In this document: positions 1 to 11,761 of the stretch, piece by piece | Numbering within the stretch: position 1 is the stretch's first letter | Layout: each line of letters begins with the position of its first letter | Origin: Notospermus geniculatus | Taxonomy: Eukaryota > Nemertea > Pilidiophora > Heteronemertea > Lineidae | Assembly (NCBI GenBank): GCA_002633025.1 | Contig: NMRB01000127.1 | Span: 540,299 to 604,298, forward strand | DNA: 64,000 nucleotides | Direction of reading: 5' to 3' | Notes under the pieces: generated by a model | Told to the model about the DNA's origin: nothing | The model's input: the letters and a program-made list of their open reading frames with translations, nothing else | The model's database searches: none | Program-made: the position numbers and the translations under genes

Positions 1-215
1 GGCGCTATCCAGACAAAGTCAAGTCCAGAGCCACAACAGATTGCCAGGCTGGATTTATAAAATTCAGTACCTCTAAACTATTGGTGGAAATCTTTACTCA
101 TATAGGGTCGTATTCATAAAGCGGTTCTATCGTTCCGTCTTAGGCTGGTTCCAAGTGTGGTCAACCACTGTACTTGGAACCAGCCTGAGACAGTTCTAAC
201 GCATTGGGTCCTCAC

Positions 216-1600
216 CTTGATCTGCCTTGGTGGCCGGTTTCCAATTTTCCGGAGAAATAATCGGCAAGCAAACCTGTCCCTTCTCATCTATATTAGGATG
301 GTATATTTTTGTTTTGAATGTTACTTTAGGTGGCTTGAATGGATATTCTGCTGGGAAGTTAATTTCTATTCGAAATGCTCCCTTGTTATATGGCACAGAT
401 TCCTGAGAAGGGAAAAATTGATTCAGTACCAATTCATATCATTAATGAACACAGTAATGTTCCATTTCATAATCAGTATTTGTTATGAAGACCGACAGTG
501 ATGGTTACAAATTAGAAGGCCCAAGTATTTTACATGTATGTGTACATGTATGTAAGGATTAAAAGTTTATTAGCAGAATGAAGGTACATCCATGTAGGCA
601 TAACATCATGATCAAGAGGGACCAGAAGTAAAATACATACTGGATAAAGAGTAGCTGACCATTGCAGGATGTTGGACTCATCAACTATAAAATCTTTCAC
701 AGATGATAATTTATTCACATCAATAGTTTCCTGAAAAGATTGATGGAAAATGAATTGAAGTTAGAACACTGGCCAACGCATTTTGCATCCCATGCCAGGC
801 CACAGGGCCTCTTTGGATGGAGTCCATTTTGTAATTAACCAGGTTCGGTGGGCTCTCTGATGGTCGTGTGGTGTGGTCTTCAGGCCTAGACTAGCTAGGC
901 CAAAGCCCTATTCACATTGTCCTAAAATAAAAACAAACTGAAATTGCGAGAGCAAACCATTTGACCAGTTTGTCTATTTGAATCACAGGAACTTGTACCA
1001 ATGTTGGAAAAAAACACGCCATTATGGCCCGAAGGGCCATCAGAAAGGGCCGGAGGCCCGTAAAAGCAACCCTTACTGACAACACATACACACGGTGTAT
1101 GTGTGTATGTGTTGTCAGTAAGGGTTGCTTTTACGGGCCTCCGGCCCTTTCTGATGGCCCTTCGGGCCATAAATGGTGTGTTTTTTTCCAACATTGGTAC
1201 AAGTTCCTGTGTTTGAATCAATCTATCACCAAAAATATCTATTTTTATCTATTTTTGCTATCACTCAACATACTAATGCCAATGTGAATGGATAGACATC
1301 ACATGATGGAATGAATGGATGGATGCGGCAGCAGCACAGCACTGCAGTCTTCATGCATGCATGGTATTGGGCCTTTTTTGGCCGCATGGTGGATGGATGG
1401 GAAGTGGAAAGCCGGCGGCAATCTATTGCCCCATGTTCAAAACCTAAGAGGCCGACACCGAAATCATCACAACCTGATCTTTGAATGTTGTACTTCACCC
1501 AGGTCGAAATAAAGAAATGAAATAATGTCCACTTGTCAACAAAATATGACAATTTATTCACAATTTTCATCACCTTCTGCAAACGCCTGTGGGCCGCCAT
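216..1600 (-). CDS. UBE2L3-like ubiquitin-conjugating enzyme E2, divergent paralog, 3' end outside window
   Basis: A ubiquitin E2 of the UBE2L3 (UbcH7) class, which passes ubiquitin to HECT and RBR ligases. Three exons are read on the minus strand: 1574-1600 (nine codons, MAAHRRLQK, then gtgatg), 641-730 (30 codons, ending LYP, then gtatgt) and 216-402 (187 nt, ending at DQ+1, then gtgagg). Each internal exon follows a cag acceptor. Exon 3 has the HPN motif and the catalytic Cys in KGQVCLP, about residue 84, with Pro two residues after Cys as in UBE2L3. The last exon would lie left of base 1, so the protein is incomplete here. Exon 2 is three codons shorter and clearly diverged from the plus-strand copy at 4280-6030, while exon 3 is nearly identical in length and sequence. 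Function retained is inferred from the intact core; whether it is expressed cannot be seen. Confidence 0.85.
984..1212. repeat. Near-perfect 229-bp hairpin (foldback element)
   Basis: The left arm starting CACAGGAACTTGTACCAATG is matched in reverse complement by the right arm ending at about 1212. The arms are almost identical, and a short CA/TG-rich centre lies near 1098. It sits in intron 1 of the minus-strand E2 gene. No target-site duplication is clear. It is most likely a foldback or MITE-type element. Confidence 0.8.
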
Positions 1601-1637
1601 TTTGTTTCCGGATCACGTGACACCCAGTCACATGACT

Positions 1638-1655
1638 GGCTGAGTTCGACTGGAA
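1638..1655 (-). promoter_or_regulatory. Conserved upstream block shared by the two divergent E2 genes
   Basis: The 18-bp block GGCTGAGTTCGACTGGAA lies about 40 bases upstream of the minus-strand E2 start codon. Its reverse complement lies at about 4247-4264, some 16 bases upstream of the plus-strand E2 start. A palindromic E-box-like TCACGTGA (1613-1620) is found only on the minus-gene side. The shared block suggests that the promoter was duplicated with the gene; promoter activity itself is inference. Confidence 0.45.
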
Positions 1656-1974
1656 CTCTCGGGCCGAGTACATCAAATTTGAAGTACGCATGTCGAGTAT
1701 GAGTTCCACCCGAGTTCCTCGACTTGTTGAAAGATGGCGTCTGCTAGTCATGTCAGTGGTTCATGGGTGGTTCTCATCACCACCCATTTTTTTCTACAAA
1801 AGATGATATACATATATGAAAATGAGGTTTGTTGACCGAAAGAACCGATTTTCTTACATATTTTTCTAGCGAATATCGACGATTTTTTGCTGAGGCCCGC
1901 CATTGTCACGTGAGTGGTCGAGTTCGGCCCTCATTATAAGTACATGAAGTACCCGAGCAACGAATTACGGTACA

Positions 1975-2370
1975 TGCCCTATATTCGCCTTATCTCATTT
2001 CGCCTTTTCCCATTTCGCCTTCAAAAAGTATACATTTCGCCGCCTTTTCCCCAATCGCCTTATCTCATTTTACCTTTGTCTTGTCTAAGTAGTTTGCCTT
2101 TTTTCTACCTCGCCTATTTTGCCTCTGTTTCTTTTTCTTACGTGGCCTTTTCTAGTTTTGCCTTTATCTTAATTTGCCTTTGTCTTTTTTCGCCTTGTCT
2201 TACTTTGTTTCAATTCGCATAGTTTGTCTAGATTTGCCTTCTTCCTAATTCTTCCTTCTCTCGGCATCTTGTCTTCGTCTTTATTCGCCTTGCTCTTTTG
2301 CCTTTAGTCTTCCTATTCGCCTTGTTCCATCTTGCCTTAGTCTCATCTTACCTTTTCCTAATTTGCCTCT
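1975..2370. repeat. Degenerate CGCCTT/TTTGCC minisatellite, left arm of inverted pair
   Basis: A pyrimidine-rich degenerate repeat of units like TCGCCTTATCTCATTT. A purine-rich version, the same sequence in reverse complement, occupies about 3770-4165. Each array lies just upstream of one of the head-to-head E2 genes, as expected if both belong to one inverted duplication. No coding potential is supported. Confidence 0.7.
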
Positions 2371-2964
2371 GTTTCATTCAGGCGCGGATCCAAGGGGGGC
2401 ACACCCGGCCCGTGCCCCCTTGGAGAATCTTTAAAATTGACCGGGAAATTTCGAAATTTTGAAAAGATAAGTTTGACCCAGGTTTTCCACGATGTGCGCT
2501 GGCTGTGCCCCTCTTTCCCATGATTCTGGATCCGCCCCTGTCATTTTACCTTTTTTTGAGTGGCCTTTCAATTTTGTTCTTACATTTGTACCTAAATATC
2601 CTATTTTGCCTCATCCTCACTTGGCCTTGGCCTCACAATGTGTCTTCTTCTTTATTCTTCTTATTCTCATCTTGTTTTCTCCTCCATTTACCTTCTCCCT
2701 ATTTCACCATAATTCGGCCCCTTCTTTGTATATCTATTCACACAGCCACAAGAACACAAAAATCGCAGTGCAAGATTTCACAGGGAACAACTGCTGGGGA
2801 TATTTTGCCCAGCAGTATTTTAGCAAAAAATGCACTTCAGGTGATGTACATTTTAATGTTTTTTTTTAAAAACTGATTCCGTGACTTGAATTGAAACTAA
2901 TATTCTACACCCAAACATTTGCCAAAGAGTTATTCTGTGTGAGTGTTTAACATACATTAGTTAA

Positions 2965-3240
2965 TCTGGGCCCAGTTTCACAAAGAATCTTAAGTCTAAA
3001 GTTTGACTTAAGTCATCATGTGACCAGGGCCCAGTTGCACAAAGAATCTTAAGTCTAAGAAAAAACTTAAGTCTGAAATGAAGCCATCTGATTTGCTGAA
3101 ACCTGGTCACATGATGACTTAAGTCAAACTTTAGACTAAGATTCTTTGTGAAACTGGGCCCAGGTTTCAGCAAATCAGATGACTTCATTTCAGACTTAAG
3201 TTTGTTCTTAGACTTAAGATTCTTTGTGCAACCGGCCCCT
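2965..3240. repeat. Palindromic MITE-like composite with GGGCCCAGTTTCACAAAG ends
   Basis: A complex palindrome built from blocks such as CACAAAGAATCTTAAGTCTA and TTTGACTTAAGTCATCATG, each present in both orientations. A shorter relative lies at 16741-16855. The arrangement looks like one palindromic element inserted into another copy of the same family. Confidence 0.7.
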
Positions 3241-3310
3241 GATTTTATCAAATGTTTGTACGACGTTTCCTTCTGAAACTCCATGAGTCAGTGTAACTCG
3301 GACCGGGCTA

Positions 3311-3412
3311 ATAGCGAGGTTTCGAAAGCGCCCGGTTAGGCCATTACGACAACGATTGTTTGGGTACACCCACACAATAGAACGTCGGCGTAGGGCCCAA
3401 CCGGGCGCTTTA
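3311..3412. repeat. Palindromic element, same family as the insertion at 57183-57305
   Basis: It begins AATAGCGAGG and carries GCGCCCGGTTAGGCC and a matching right arm ending near GGCCCAACCGGGCGCTT. The centre contains ACAATAG and TTGTTTGGGT. The copy at 57183-57305 has the same layout with better-preserved arms. Confidence 0.6.
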
Positions 3413-3443
3413 TTGTCCGTGAACGGGTTTCGGGCCCACTTGC

Positions 3444-3566
3444 GAGTTGTCGCACAGCCCCCGAAACGCCAACGCGAAGGTCGTCCTTTTTTTCGGTGCC
3501 TTCTCCGCGGCATCGAACAAGGGGATTGGTGTTCGAGTTGGCGTTTCGGGGGCTTTGCGAAAACTC
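3444..3566. repeat. GAGTTTTCGC-family palindromic MITE (degraded left end)
   Basis: The right terminus is GGGGGCTTTGCGAAAACTC. The left terminus is the same sequence inverted, with two substitutions. Inner arms carry CCCGAAACGCCAACGCGAA and its complement. Other copies lie at 13906-14029, 43341-43435 and 54878-55001. Confidence 0.75.
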
Positions 3567-3769
3567 TCTATTTACTCTCCAGATGCCCGTGGTGTAGCCT
3601 TCTGTAGAAATTACCGATTATTGTGGCCTCTTTGAATACCGTATGCACTACTAATTTTACTGAGTTTCTCTAAGTTGCTGTGGAGTGGGGGCATATCCTA
3701 GGTTCATTTTCTGAAGGCCGAGGCGAGAATTAAGGCATGACAAAAATTAATATGTAGGCCTAGGCCCCT

Positions 3770-4165
3770 ATGAGAAGGTAAAGTAGGATGAGGTATGATG
3801 GGACGGACGAAATTGCGAAAAGGCCAGCCAAGACAAAGGCAGAATAAAACAAAGGCAAAGATAACGCGAAGGCAAATTGAGTAGGCCTAGGCCTAGGCCG
3901 ATGGGAAATGGCAAAATGAGAAAAGGCAAATTGGGAAGAAGGTGAAATGGGACAATGGCTAAAATGCAAAAAGGAGAAAAGAGAAAATATATAGGCCTAC
4001 AAAGGCAGAATAGAACGAAAACGAAATATGAGAAGGCGATTTCTTGGGATGAGAAGACAAAGGCAGAATAATAGCCTACAAAGGCAAGTTAGGTGAAGGT
4101 GAATTGAGAAAAGGCGAGATACGGAATGGCAAAATGGGAAAAAGGCAAAATGAGAAGGCGAATAG
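3770..4165. repeat. Degenerate AAGGCRAAATGRGA minisatellite, right arm of inverted pair
   Basis: A purine-rich array of units such as GGCAAAATGGGAAAAA and GAGAAGGCGAAT, the reverse complement of the array at 1975-2370. It lies just upstream of the plus-strand E2 first exon. Confidence 0.7.
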
Positions 4166-4279
4166 GGCAGAACGTCAAAAGAGTAGCGACCCGAGGAATT
4201 TATGGCGTTCGGCTGCGGACTCGACACGATCGAGTTGAACCTCGGGTTCCAGTCGAACTCAGCCTGAGATACCACAACA

Positions 4280-6030
4280 ATGGCAGCCACCAGGAGACTA
4301 GCGAAGGTGAAGGTTTTGCTTTTCACGTTGAAACTACATGAACTAAGGGTTTTCCTCAATGTTGACCAAAAGACTGGTCATGTTCTAGGTTAATGAGCTC
4401 GGTCCTTGTGCAGAAAGTACGACCGACTCCACAAATCACTGGAAATCGAAAGGACGGAATGCACACTTACAGACACTAGGCTACTGTACATCAATGCACA
4501 CGCACGCACCGCTGAACCTACTTGGCCGCACAGATCCGGTGTACTGTACTACTGTACATGCCTACAGGGAACTGATGTACATCATATCATGCGCTTTCCC
4601 TAAAGGCCTCTATACACCGTCACTTATTACACCTGATGACAAAAGTCGAAATTAGTCGCGGCTACTATGCCTATGGTCAGCTAGGCTAGTTCGACAACAC
4701 TTGAATGCGGGATGCTTGATCTGACGACATGATAGGGCCTATCTTGAAATAGGCCTACTCCACAAAAGAACGTTTCATTAAAGAAAGTCGCTATTCTTAC
4801 GATGATCGTTATTTTTACGACGATGCTTTTTGGGGCGTTTTTAAGGATTTAGGATAGGGTTTAGTTAGGGTTAGGGCTAGGGTTAGGGTTGGGTTAGGCT
4901 TAGGCTTAGGCTTAGCAGGGTTAGAACTATAGGCTAAAAAACGATTGGGATCGTCGTAAAAATAGTGTAGTAGGCCTACATGTACATTTTATGTAAAATG
5001 TGTTAGAGATCGTCGTAAGAATAGCTGCGGCCTTCATTAAAAAGTATTTTTGGAACCTGACAATTGTAGCGACTACTAATTTCGACTTTTGTCATTCAGT
5101 GTATAGACAGAGGCCTTAATAGGCCTACTGGTTGAGGATATGTGAATGAATTTGTATAATTAATACTTTTATATGTTGTACACCCAGCTGTTTGGATATT
5201 CCTTCATTAATGACACTTGAAAGTAATGGATTATTTGCTGATCATCATACAGTATAAAAAATGAATGTCTTCCCTTTCAGGAACTTGATGACATCAGAAA
5301 AAGTAGTGATTACAAACCCCTTAGGTCTATAGAGGTAGATGAAAGTAATATTTTGCACTGGCAAGGAATGTTGCATACTGTAAGTATGAGTAATTGCCGC
5401 AAGCACACATTAGAAGAAGTCAGGCTCATTTTTTAGTCCATACATGTACATGGCCCACACTGACTCTTCCATGGTGTGACTTGACTATCGCTTTGAGTTT
5501 TAGCAGTCGGATTGGACCAAAGACTGTGCTATATTATCTTTTTGTAAGCACATGCGCATAACATTTTTGCCTGTCTTCATTTTCAGGATAAGCCTCCATA
5601 TAATAAAGCAGCCTTCAGGATAGAAATTGTATTTCCTGCAGAATATCCTTTTAAACCACCTAAAGTGACATTCAAAACAAAAATATACCATCCTAATATA
5701 GATGAGAAGGGACAGGTTTGTTTGCCGATTATATCTCCTGAAAATTGGAAACCGGCCACCAAAACAGATCAAGGTGAGAAAGACTTTTAAGGAAGTTTTC
5801 CGGACCATCATTAAGTTGTGTCACTATGCAGCGAAATCAGTTTCATGTCTCCATCTTCTTCATTCATTTTTCCAGTAATTCAAGCCTTGGCTGCCCTTGT
5901 GAACGACCCAGAGCCAGAACATCCACTACGTGGGGATCTAGCCGAAGAATATACAAAAGAAAGGAAAAAGTTTATGAAGAATGCAGAGGAATACACGAAA
6001 AAACACGGAGAGAAACGTATCTCAGAATGA
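4280..6030 (+). CDS. UBE2L3: UBE2L3-like ubiquitin-conjugating enzyme E2 (complete, four exons)
   Basis: A complete E2 of 155 residues; human UBE2L3 has 154. Exons are 4280-4306 (MAATRRLAK, then gtgaag), 5281-5379 (ends MLHT, then gtaagt), 5587-5773 (ends DQ+1, then gtgaga) and 5876-6030 ([11 protein letters not shown] to stop TGA). All acceptors are cag and the phases agree. The catalytic Cys is about residue 87 in KGQVCLP. The Pro after CL and the His in PEHPLR are both kept; these are the UBE2L3 residues linked to its Cys-only reactivity with HECT and RBR ligases. Phe in PFKPPK, a ligase contact, is also present. AATAAA at 6041-6046 is a possible poly(A) signal. Intron 1 holds the nested element 4602-5118. 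Confidence 0.95.
4602..5118. repeat. Nested inverted-repeat elements with telomere-like core
   Basis: Outer arms: AAGGCCTCTATACAC plus TGACAAAAGTCGAAATTAGT near 4602-4660, matched inverted near 5070-5118. Inner arms: GCTATTCTTACGATGATC at about 4790 and GATCGTCGTAAGAATAGC at about 5008. Between the inner arms, 4855-4925 is a degenerate TTAGGG array grading into TTAGGC units. It lies in E2 intron 1. The telomere-like run looks like internal satellite of a DNA element rather than a chromosome end. Confidence 0.65.
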
Positions 6031-6046
6031 TCATGAGGTTAATAAA

Positions 6047-9000
6047 ATGGATTGGATTACATACTTATATTTCTTTGTGTTATACCTAACCTATACAAAA
6101 ATGTGATGGCAGGAATTGAAAGGGCTGGGGCGGGTGGGACGTTCGCTGTATCATGAGGATAGTGCCTATCTTATCTCTATCCTCAGTTTGCTTTTAGAGA
6201 GTGTGGTTATAATGTTGCTGTTATGAGAAGCAATGCTGTAAGCAGCCTTTCTAACATGGTAAAACATGTGTCCAGCCTCTAGCACCTGAAATTCATCATC
6301 AGGGGATATTCAGTGATAGCTTACCGGTAGTTAACAATGCACCAGTATGAAATGTGACCTTTCTTCTCTACATGGCTACAACAATACATATATTCTCACA
6401 ATTCGTCTAACGAATAATGGACTTGGAAATTAGTTGGAAATAACAGAACTTGGTGTGCAGTTGTTTAAGGACTTCCTGGAGCATACACGTATGCCTTAAA
6501 ACATATTTCAGGCAAAATGGTAGTGATTCTTACGATGATATGGTTAATCATTTCTTGATTGATAATATTGTGTATATCTGTCTGCTGTCTACAATTGTGA
6601 TGGGGCCAATGAGACTTCTATACAGTAGTCTCACGCCACTAGTCTTTTCAGTTCACATAAGCATCATGCTAATCATTTATCAAATAAAAGGGAAACCCTG
6701 TGCTTTATCATGCAGCTTTCCAATTTCAAGCCAGAGGAGGAGCCAGATAATGGCCTGTTCATTGCATTGTAAATTCTTTTAATCAGGTTGAACTGTCAGC
6801 AGTTTCCTGTTTTCTGTAAGAGTTGCCTTATTTCCAAAGTTTATAAATCATAAACTTACAATGTATAACACTTTGCCTTTTAGTGGTGAACAGCAGGTCA
6901 GAAATTTCTCAGGTGGAAATGTTCTGAATCAGAAACTAAGCAGAGACTATAAGATGTCCTTCAGCAATTTAGTTTATTACTTAGGATCATTCACACGGTA
7001 GCCTATTTCGCTCAAAGGAGACTTTCCAGTTTTGCATCCCACCTATCTTTTTGATATTTACTTAATATGTTTTACTAATCTTAATGATTAAAAACCTTGG
7101 CCTCGCTAGGATGTTAAGTACATGTAACAGGTACATGGAGACATACATTTATGGCAAAATCACAAAAATATGGGTTGGGGTGTAAAACTGGGAAATCGCC
7201 AATCGCCCATCTTCCTTTAAGAACAGTTCAAAACACTTTTCATTCCAAAGGCCTTTGTACATAGAAAAAGGCTTGAGGGTGTCAGAGAGTTCCAGTACAT
7301 CTCATCTCTTCCGATGGAGTCCAAATGTCAGTTGGGTACTGTAGTAATGGAAATCCTGTTGTGTGAGTCAGTGCTTGAGCAAAGTCAGAGGGATTACCCA
7401 GATAATTATTGAGCCATAATCACAGTGACATAGGAAATGCCAGTCCAAACCATCGCAGGATTTCCCTTCTACTACCCATTGTTTGCCAAGTTCCCCTACC
7501 TTATATGTCGTTCACAAACACGGCCTATATCAGACATGGCAATCAACTCATCCTTCTGCTCAGTCTAAGTCATGTGTCTGAGCCGTGTCGCAGATGTAGA
7601 TTGCAGAAATGAAGTAGCGCACATAGTAGGTTTTAGCTCACAGACATGGCTGACAGAAATGATCTCATTGAGATATATCCGTTAGTGTGCTACCCCTGCC
7701 GTGCTACCAGCTTTATCTGTAGATGTTGGTTACCGTACATTGATTTTAATCTTATCATTATAAACTCTGGAGCTCATCTTTCCACTTGGACTGACTGCAG
7801 ATCGATAGGTTGGTTGTCTCACACTATCACTATGACATGTATGACGTGTTAACTATTCTCTGCCTAAATCCTGGTGACTCTAATAAACGTTCATATTTTC
7901 ATGAACTTATTTTGTCAGTCAGTTCCAGTGACTACTAAGTATATACCAACACATCCTGGAACTCCACGTGTATTGGCTACGTCATAAAGACTACGCCACT
8001 ACCCCTGGAAGCTTTCGCATGAATTTCTGTATTTGACCCACATCGGGAAATCAATGTACCAATCAGAGCCCGCCTGAGATTTGCCCGTTAACCTCGCCTT
8101 CAGGTTTTGGCATGATACCAACTGAACTCTTCAGTAGGACATTCTACTTGCGTAGCAACTGGGAGCGAGGTAACAGAAAACAACATGGCGAATGCTACAG
8201 AATGACAGCGAGCGATTCGCGATTTCAAGGCCTAATTTTCCGGATTCGAAGCTTGAATCCGCTGCAACGACAGGCAAGGAATACTTTTATTGATGGAAAC
8301 AATGTACTCGTGTGTACAAAAATGGGAAGCAGCAAGTGAATTGTCCCAGTTGGCGCTAATATTTTCAGCCCACGTGTACCGGGTAGGTACTTGCCAAGCC
8401 GTGAATTTCATTAGCTCTTCCATCGATCAGTCGTACGGGGGATTTCCTGGTATGGGGGATTTCTTCCAGTTAATGGTTAAAAATAAGGATAAGTAGCAAT
8501 TCCGTAATGATAAGAAAGTCAATAAACACTATACAATGACATATCTATTTGAAATAAACAGACTAAATGTGAAAGTACCAAATGCATATTTGAACGGTGG
8601 GGTGGTAACAGAACAGCCTGTGAAATACAGGTGACGACTGCGAAAGATGCCAAGGGTTTGTGCGAGCGTAGTCGGAGGGCGGAGCGATGTCACAACCCTT
8701 GGTAGCCAAGATGATACCAACAAGCCACTGGGTTAATAATATATTTATTGCACATAATGTATGCTACAGTGATACTTTGGCAAATAGTGGATAATACATG
8801 AATGATATGAAAATAAAGACATTTTATATACATGTGAAATGATTACAAAATTACATATTATGTCAATTGTACTTTTCTAATTTCCCATATTGCTTTCAGG
8901 AAGCGAACAGTTTCTGCCGTCTTTCATCAGCAGATGGCAGGTGGGTTCTATCTTGAACTTGATCATGGCAAGATACACTACACCAAGCGCCAATCAGCCG

Positions 9001-9393
9001 CAGATGGGCAGGGCCAGTGTTTCTGTCATTAGTCGTTTTGCGTTACGGTACTCCACTTGAGAGTTACCTTGCGCAAGCTGGCTCTCAAAACGCAATTCAC
9101 CAGTGACACATGGGCCTCTACGACTGCCCATAGTTTTCTATGGTTTAGTTGCCCATAGAGAGCTAAATCGCGCGGGAAAACTCAGTTGAGGAGCGCCTAT
9201 TTCCTCAGGAACGAAACCAAATCACATCAATTTCACATTGTCTCCGGCCGTGACGTCATCACACCGGTAAATCCAGTCTTGAAAACTTACTCGCGCAAGT
9301 CTGTTCTCTATGGGCAACTCGGCAGTAGTAAAGGCTAGGCTTGCCTAGAGACCCAATGCGCGCGAGAAAACTCTCGCTTGGAGGAGCGTTTAA
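6047..9393. other. Stretch without recognised gene
   Basis: Only short open frames without recognisable motifs are present. Composition is mixed with short AT-rich runs. I see no tRNA, no long tandem repeat and no coding exon with convincing splice sites. Confidence 0.5.
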
Positions 9394-9755
9394 GGTCAGA
9401 GGAGAGGAGCGGCGTGGTGTAGTGGTTAGCGTGACGGACTTCTGATCAGAAGATCCCGGGTTCGATTCCCAGTCCTGACCAAGAAAAAAACACGCTCGCT
9501 TGTGACCTTGAGCAAGTCACTTTGCCTCACATGCTTCACCCCACCCAGGTGTAAAAGGGGTACCTGGCTGGTAGAGATGGTCTATGTGAATGTTAGTCCA
9601 AGAGCGCTGAAATCAGCTGCCGGGACTGTAATACTCCCCGGGGAGTGGAGATATGAAATTGGAATGAACAGCTGGGGGTAATAATTGTGAAGTGCCTTGA
9701 CACTTAAATGTAAAAGGCACTATAAGCCCACACATTATTGTTATTTATTATTGTC
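9394..9755 (+). mobile_element. tRNA-derived SINE
   Basis: The 5' part (9394-9480) is tRNA-like: GGTCAG and CTGACC ends can pair, TGGTGTAGTGGTTAGC resembles an A box, and GGTTCGATTCCC is a clear B box. A body of about 250 bp follows, with the GAGCAAGTCACTTTGCCTCA and CAGGTGTAAAAGGGGTACC blocks. It ends in TAAGCCCACACATTATTG with ATT-rich repeats. This head-body-tail layout is typical of Pol III SINEs. The subfamily name cannot be fixed by eye. Confidence 0.8.
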
Positions 9756-10350
9756 AGGATTAGGCCTAAGGTCTTACGCTGATGATCTGCCGATCTTGGG
9801 AGACGATGATATTCCACTCATTCAGTTTGTATATTTATATCGAGACTTGATTGTTCAGCGATATTAAATCGGATTAAATATTACACATTTAGAGTCTAGT
9901 CCTACAAAAAAACAGATAAGGTTTGTATTATAAGTATATTCTAGGCCTAATCAATTTCGTGTTGGATGAAAATCCATAGCTTCTTCGACGGTTACTTGGG
10001 TTTTTTCATTTCCTGGATACGTCAAAATACATGAAATTTACTCAGCAAGATTGTGATGGACAACTGTGATAAACTCAACTCAGATGGTGAGATTCAGGCA
10101 TCAAATGATGTGGTAACTTGGCCTACGTGTGATGTTGCACCAGATTTAGACACCGACAGCGCTGTGGACGGTACCAATCAGAACGTCTACACAATATGAG
10201 ACAGGCTGCTATTAAAATTAGGAAAGGTTTTCCATAAATCAAGTACTTGGGCGTTCCGATAGACTCGCGTAAAGTGTCCTCTTGAGGTTTAAAATTCACT
10301 TCACTTCACTTCGAGTTCTTAGGCTACTTATGGAACAACTTCGAGTTCGT

Positions 10351-10458
10351 TAGGCCGAGTTTACATAGACGTATACGGTATACGGACACGCTGGCGAACA
10401 AAGATTTCATGGTCATCGTGTCCGTTATACCGTATATCTCTATGTAAACCCGGCCTAA
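10351..10458. repeat. Palindromic MITE-like element
   Basis: Arms TAGGCCGAGTTTACATAGAC and its near complement ending GTAAACCCGGCCTA enclose GTATACGGACACG / CGTGTCCGTTATAC. Similar blocks (GGCTACTTATGGAACAAC and GGCCTACTTTATGGAACAAC) lie on both sides. Confidence 0.65.
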
Positions 10459-10989
10459 GGCCTACTTTATGGAACAACCCGTGACACACGACAAACTATT
10501 CAAAATGGGTCCTCACTTCTTCATGTTCATGAAAAATCGGTAATAGTCTGCAGATCCGTCACCTAATGATGTCTGTCTGAAGTAATTTCCTTGGCGACGC
10601 CAGTCCGACATATCGAATATGGCAAGAGTTGATCAAGGTTGACTCAGTGCGTCAAACTATTGACTCGGAAATTAATAATCAGGACTTGAACGGCGAGCAA
10701 GCACATTTGTGATAGGGGAGTGGACGGATCAACAGCTTGTTGCATGCTCATGATTACATAGTTCGATTTCATCACCCAATTGTGACTCGTCGATTTCAGT
10801 GAGAAATATCAGAGGTGACTGGAGGAAAAACGAGATCTTCGGTGACGAAGCGGAGACGGACCGAGAACAGTCACAACTTCTGCTGCTTGCATGCAAGCTT
10901 GGCAAGCGTTCGGCCTTTGGTTCAGACTTCTCATCAGAACCCTTCAACCCGATTTCAACATCACTAGTCGTTTTGGAGGTCAATTGTTC

Positions 10990-11135
10990 GTCCCTAATAA
11001 ACTCCACGTAGAAAACCAAGTGAACTTCATGATAGAGCCGAATGGAGACGTCCCCGAGGTTGATTACTCGGGCCAATCCAATCGAAGGACAGTAAAACGC
11101 CAGTGGAGGGTCATTACCCGAGGTTATGACTATCA
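10990..11135 (-). repeat. Dispersed repeat, second copy near 19209-19345
   Basis: The reverse complement contains blocks such as TAACCTCGGGTAATG and GATTGGCCCGAG..TCAACCTCGGGGACG, which recur in the plus orientation at about 19209-19345 inside a CNBD2-like intron. No terminal structure is visible. Confidence 0.55.
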
Positions 11136-11761
11136 TTGCCAATAGACCTCGTGGAGTTGCTTTTATCGTACTGTATAGAAAATTGTAAGAAAAGTTAATT
11201 AAAGCTCACGTACCACTTGACGTGGCGCTAACTGGGACGGAACTCCATCCACGATGGAGGGTCTTATTAAATCTCGGATATAAATAAAATCGTTCGGGTC
11301 TACGGATTCTTATCAGAAACATGTTCCGTGGTGATGGTGAGCGTCACGTGATCTTCTTTAACGTCTGCTAACAGTGCGTGTGACATTCATGGCACCAGGG
11401 CATTCAGAAACGATGGATGAGAATTCTATGCTCTGTGAGTAACAAGGGTAATCCACATCGTGTTTCGTCACTTGACAACTGGATTCCAAGCAGACCTGAA
11501 CCCAATTCGTTCTGAAGCGGGTTTTCCTTGGGACAAAAAACTGCCGAACACGCCCATAAATTATTCCTCATCAATGTGCCGTTTTCTTACGCAACAAAAT
11601 GTTTCACATGCCGAACTTTTACGAGCGGGTCCTGGAAGTGATATCAAAGCCGTCGGCTTTACGGACAGACTTCGAGACGATGCCTCTTCTCTCTTGGTTC
11701 AGGAAAAAGTCGGAGCTCTTCAGTCCGTTGAGTAATGGTAAGTCGGGAATTCGCTGCGGAG

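Larger units (their letters stand above)
9756..11759. other. Stretch without recognised gene; contains one palindrome and one dispersed repeat
   Basis: The longest open frame (10729-11142, minus) has no recognisable domain, and its part near 10990-11135 is a dispersed repeat also found inverted at about 19209-19345, which argues against a gene. A 108-bp palindrome is listed separately. Confidence 0.5.

Noticed and set aside
1914-2222. 102-residue hydrophobic frame
   Set aside because: It is a translation of the CGCCTT minisatellite, with the low-complexity composition expected of that repeat.
4855-4925. True telomere or chromosome end
   Set aside because: The TTAGGG-like run is short, degenerate, and flanked on both sides by ordinary sequence and a gene.
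10729-11142. 137-residue open frame on the minus strand
   Set aside because: No domain, signal or splice context, and part of it is a dispersed repeat also present near 19209-19345.
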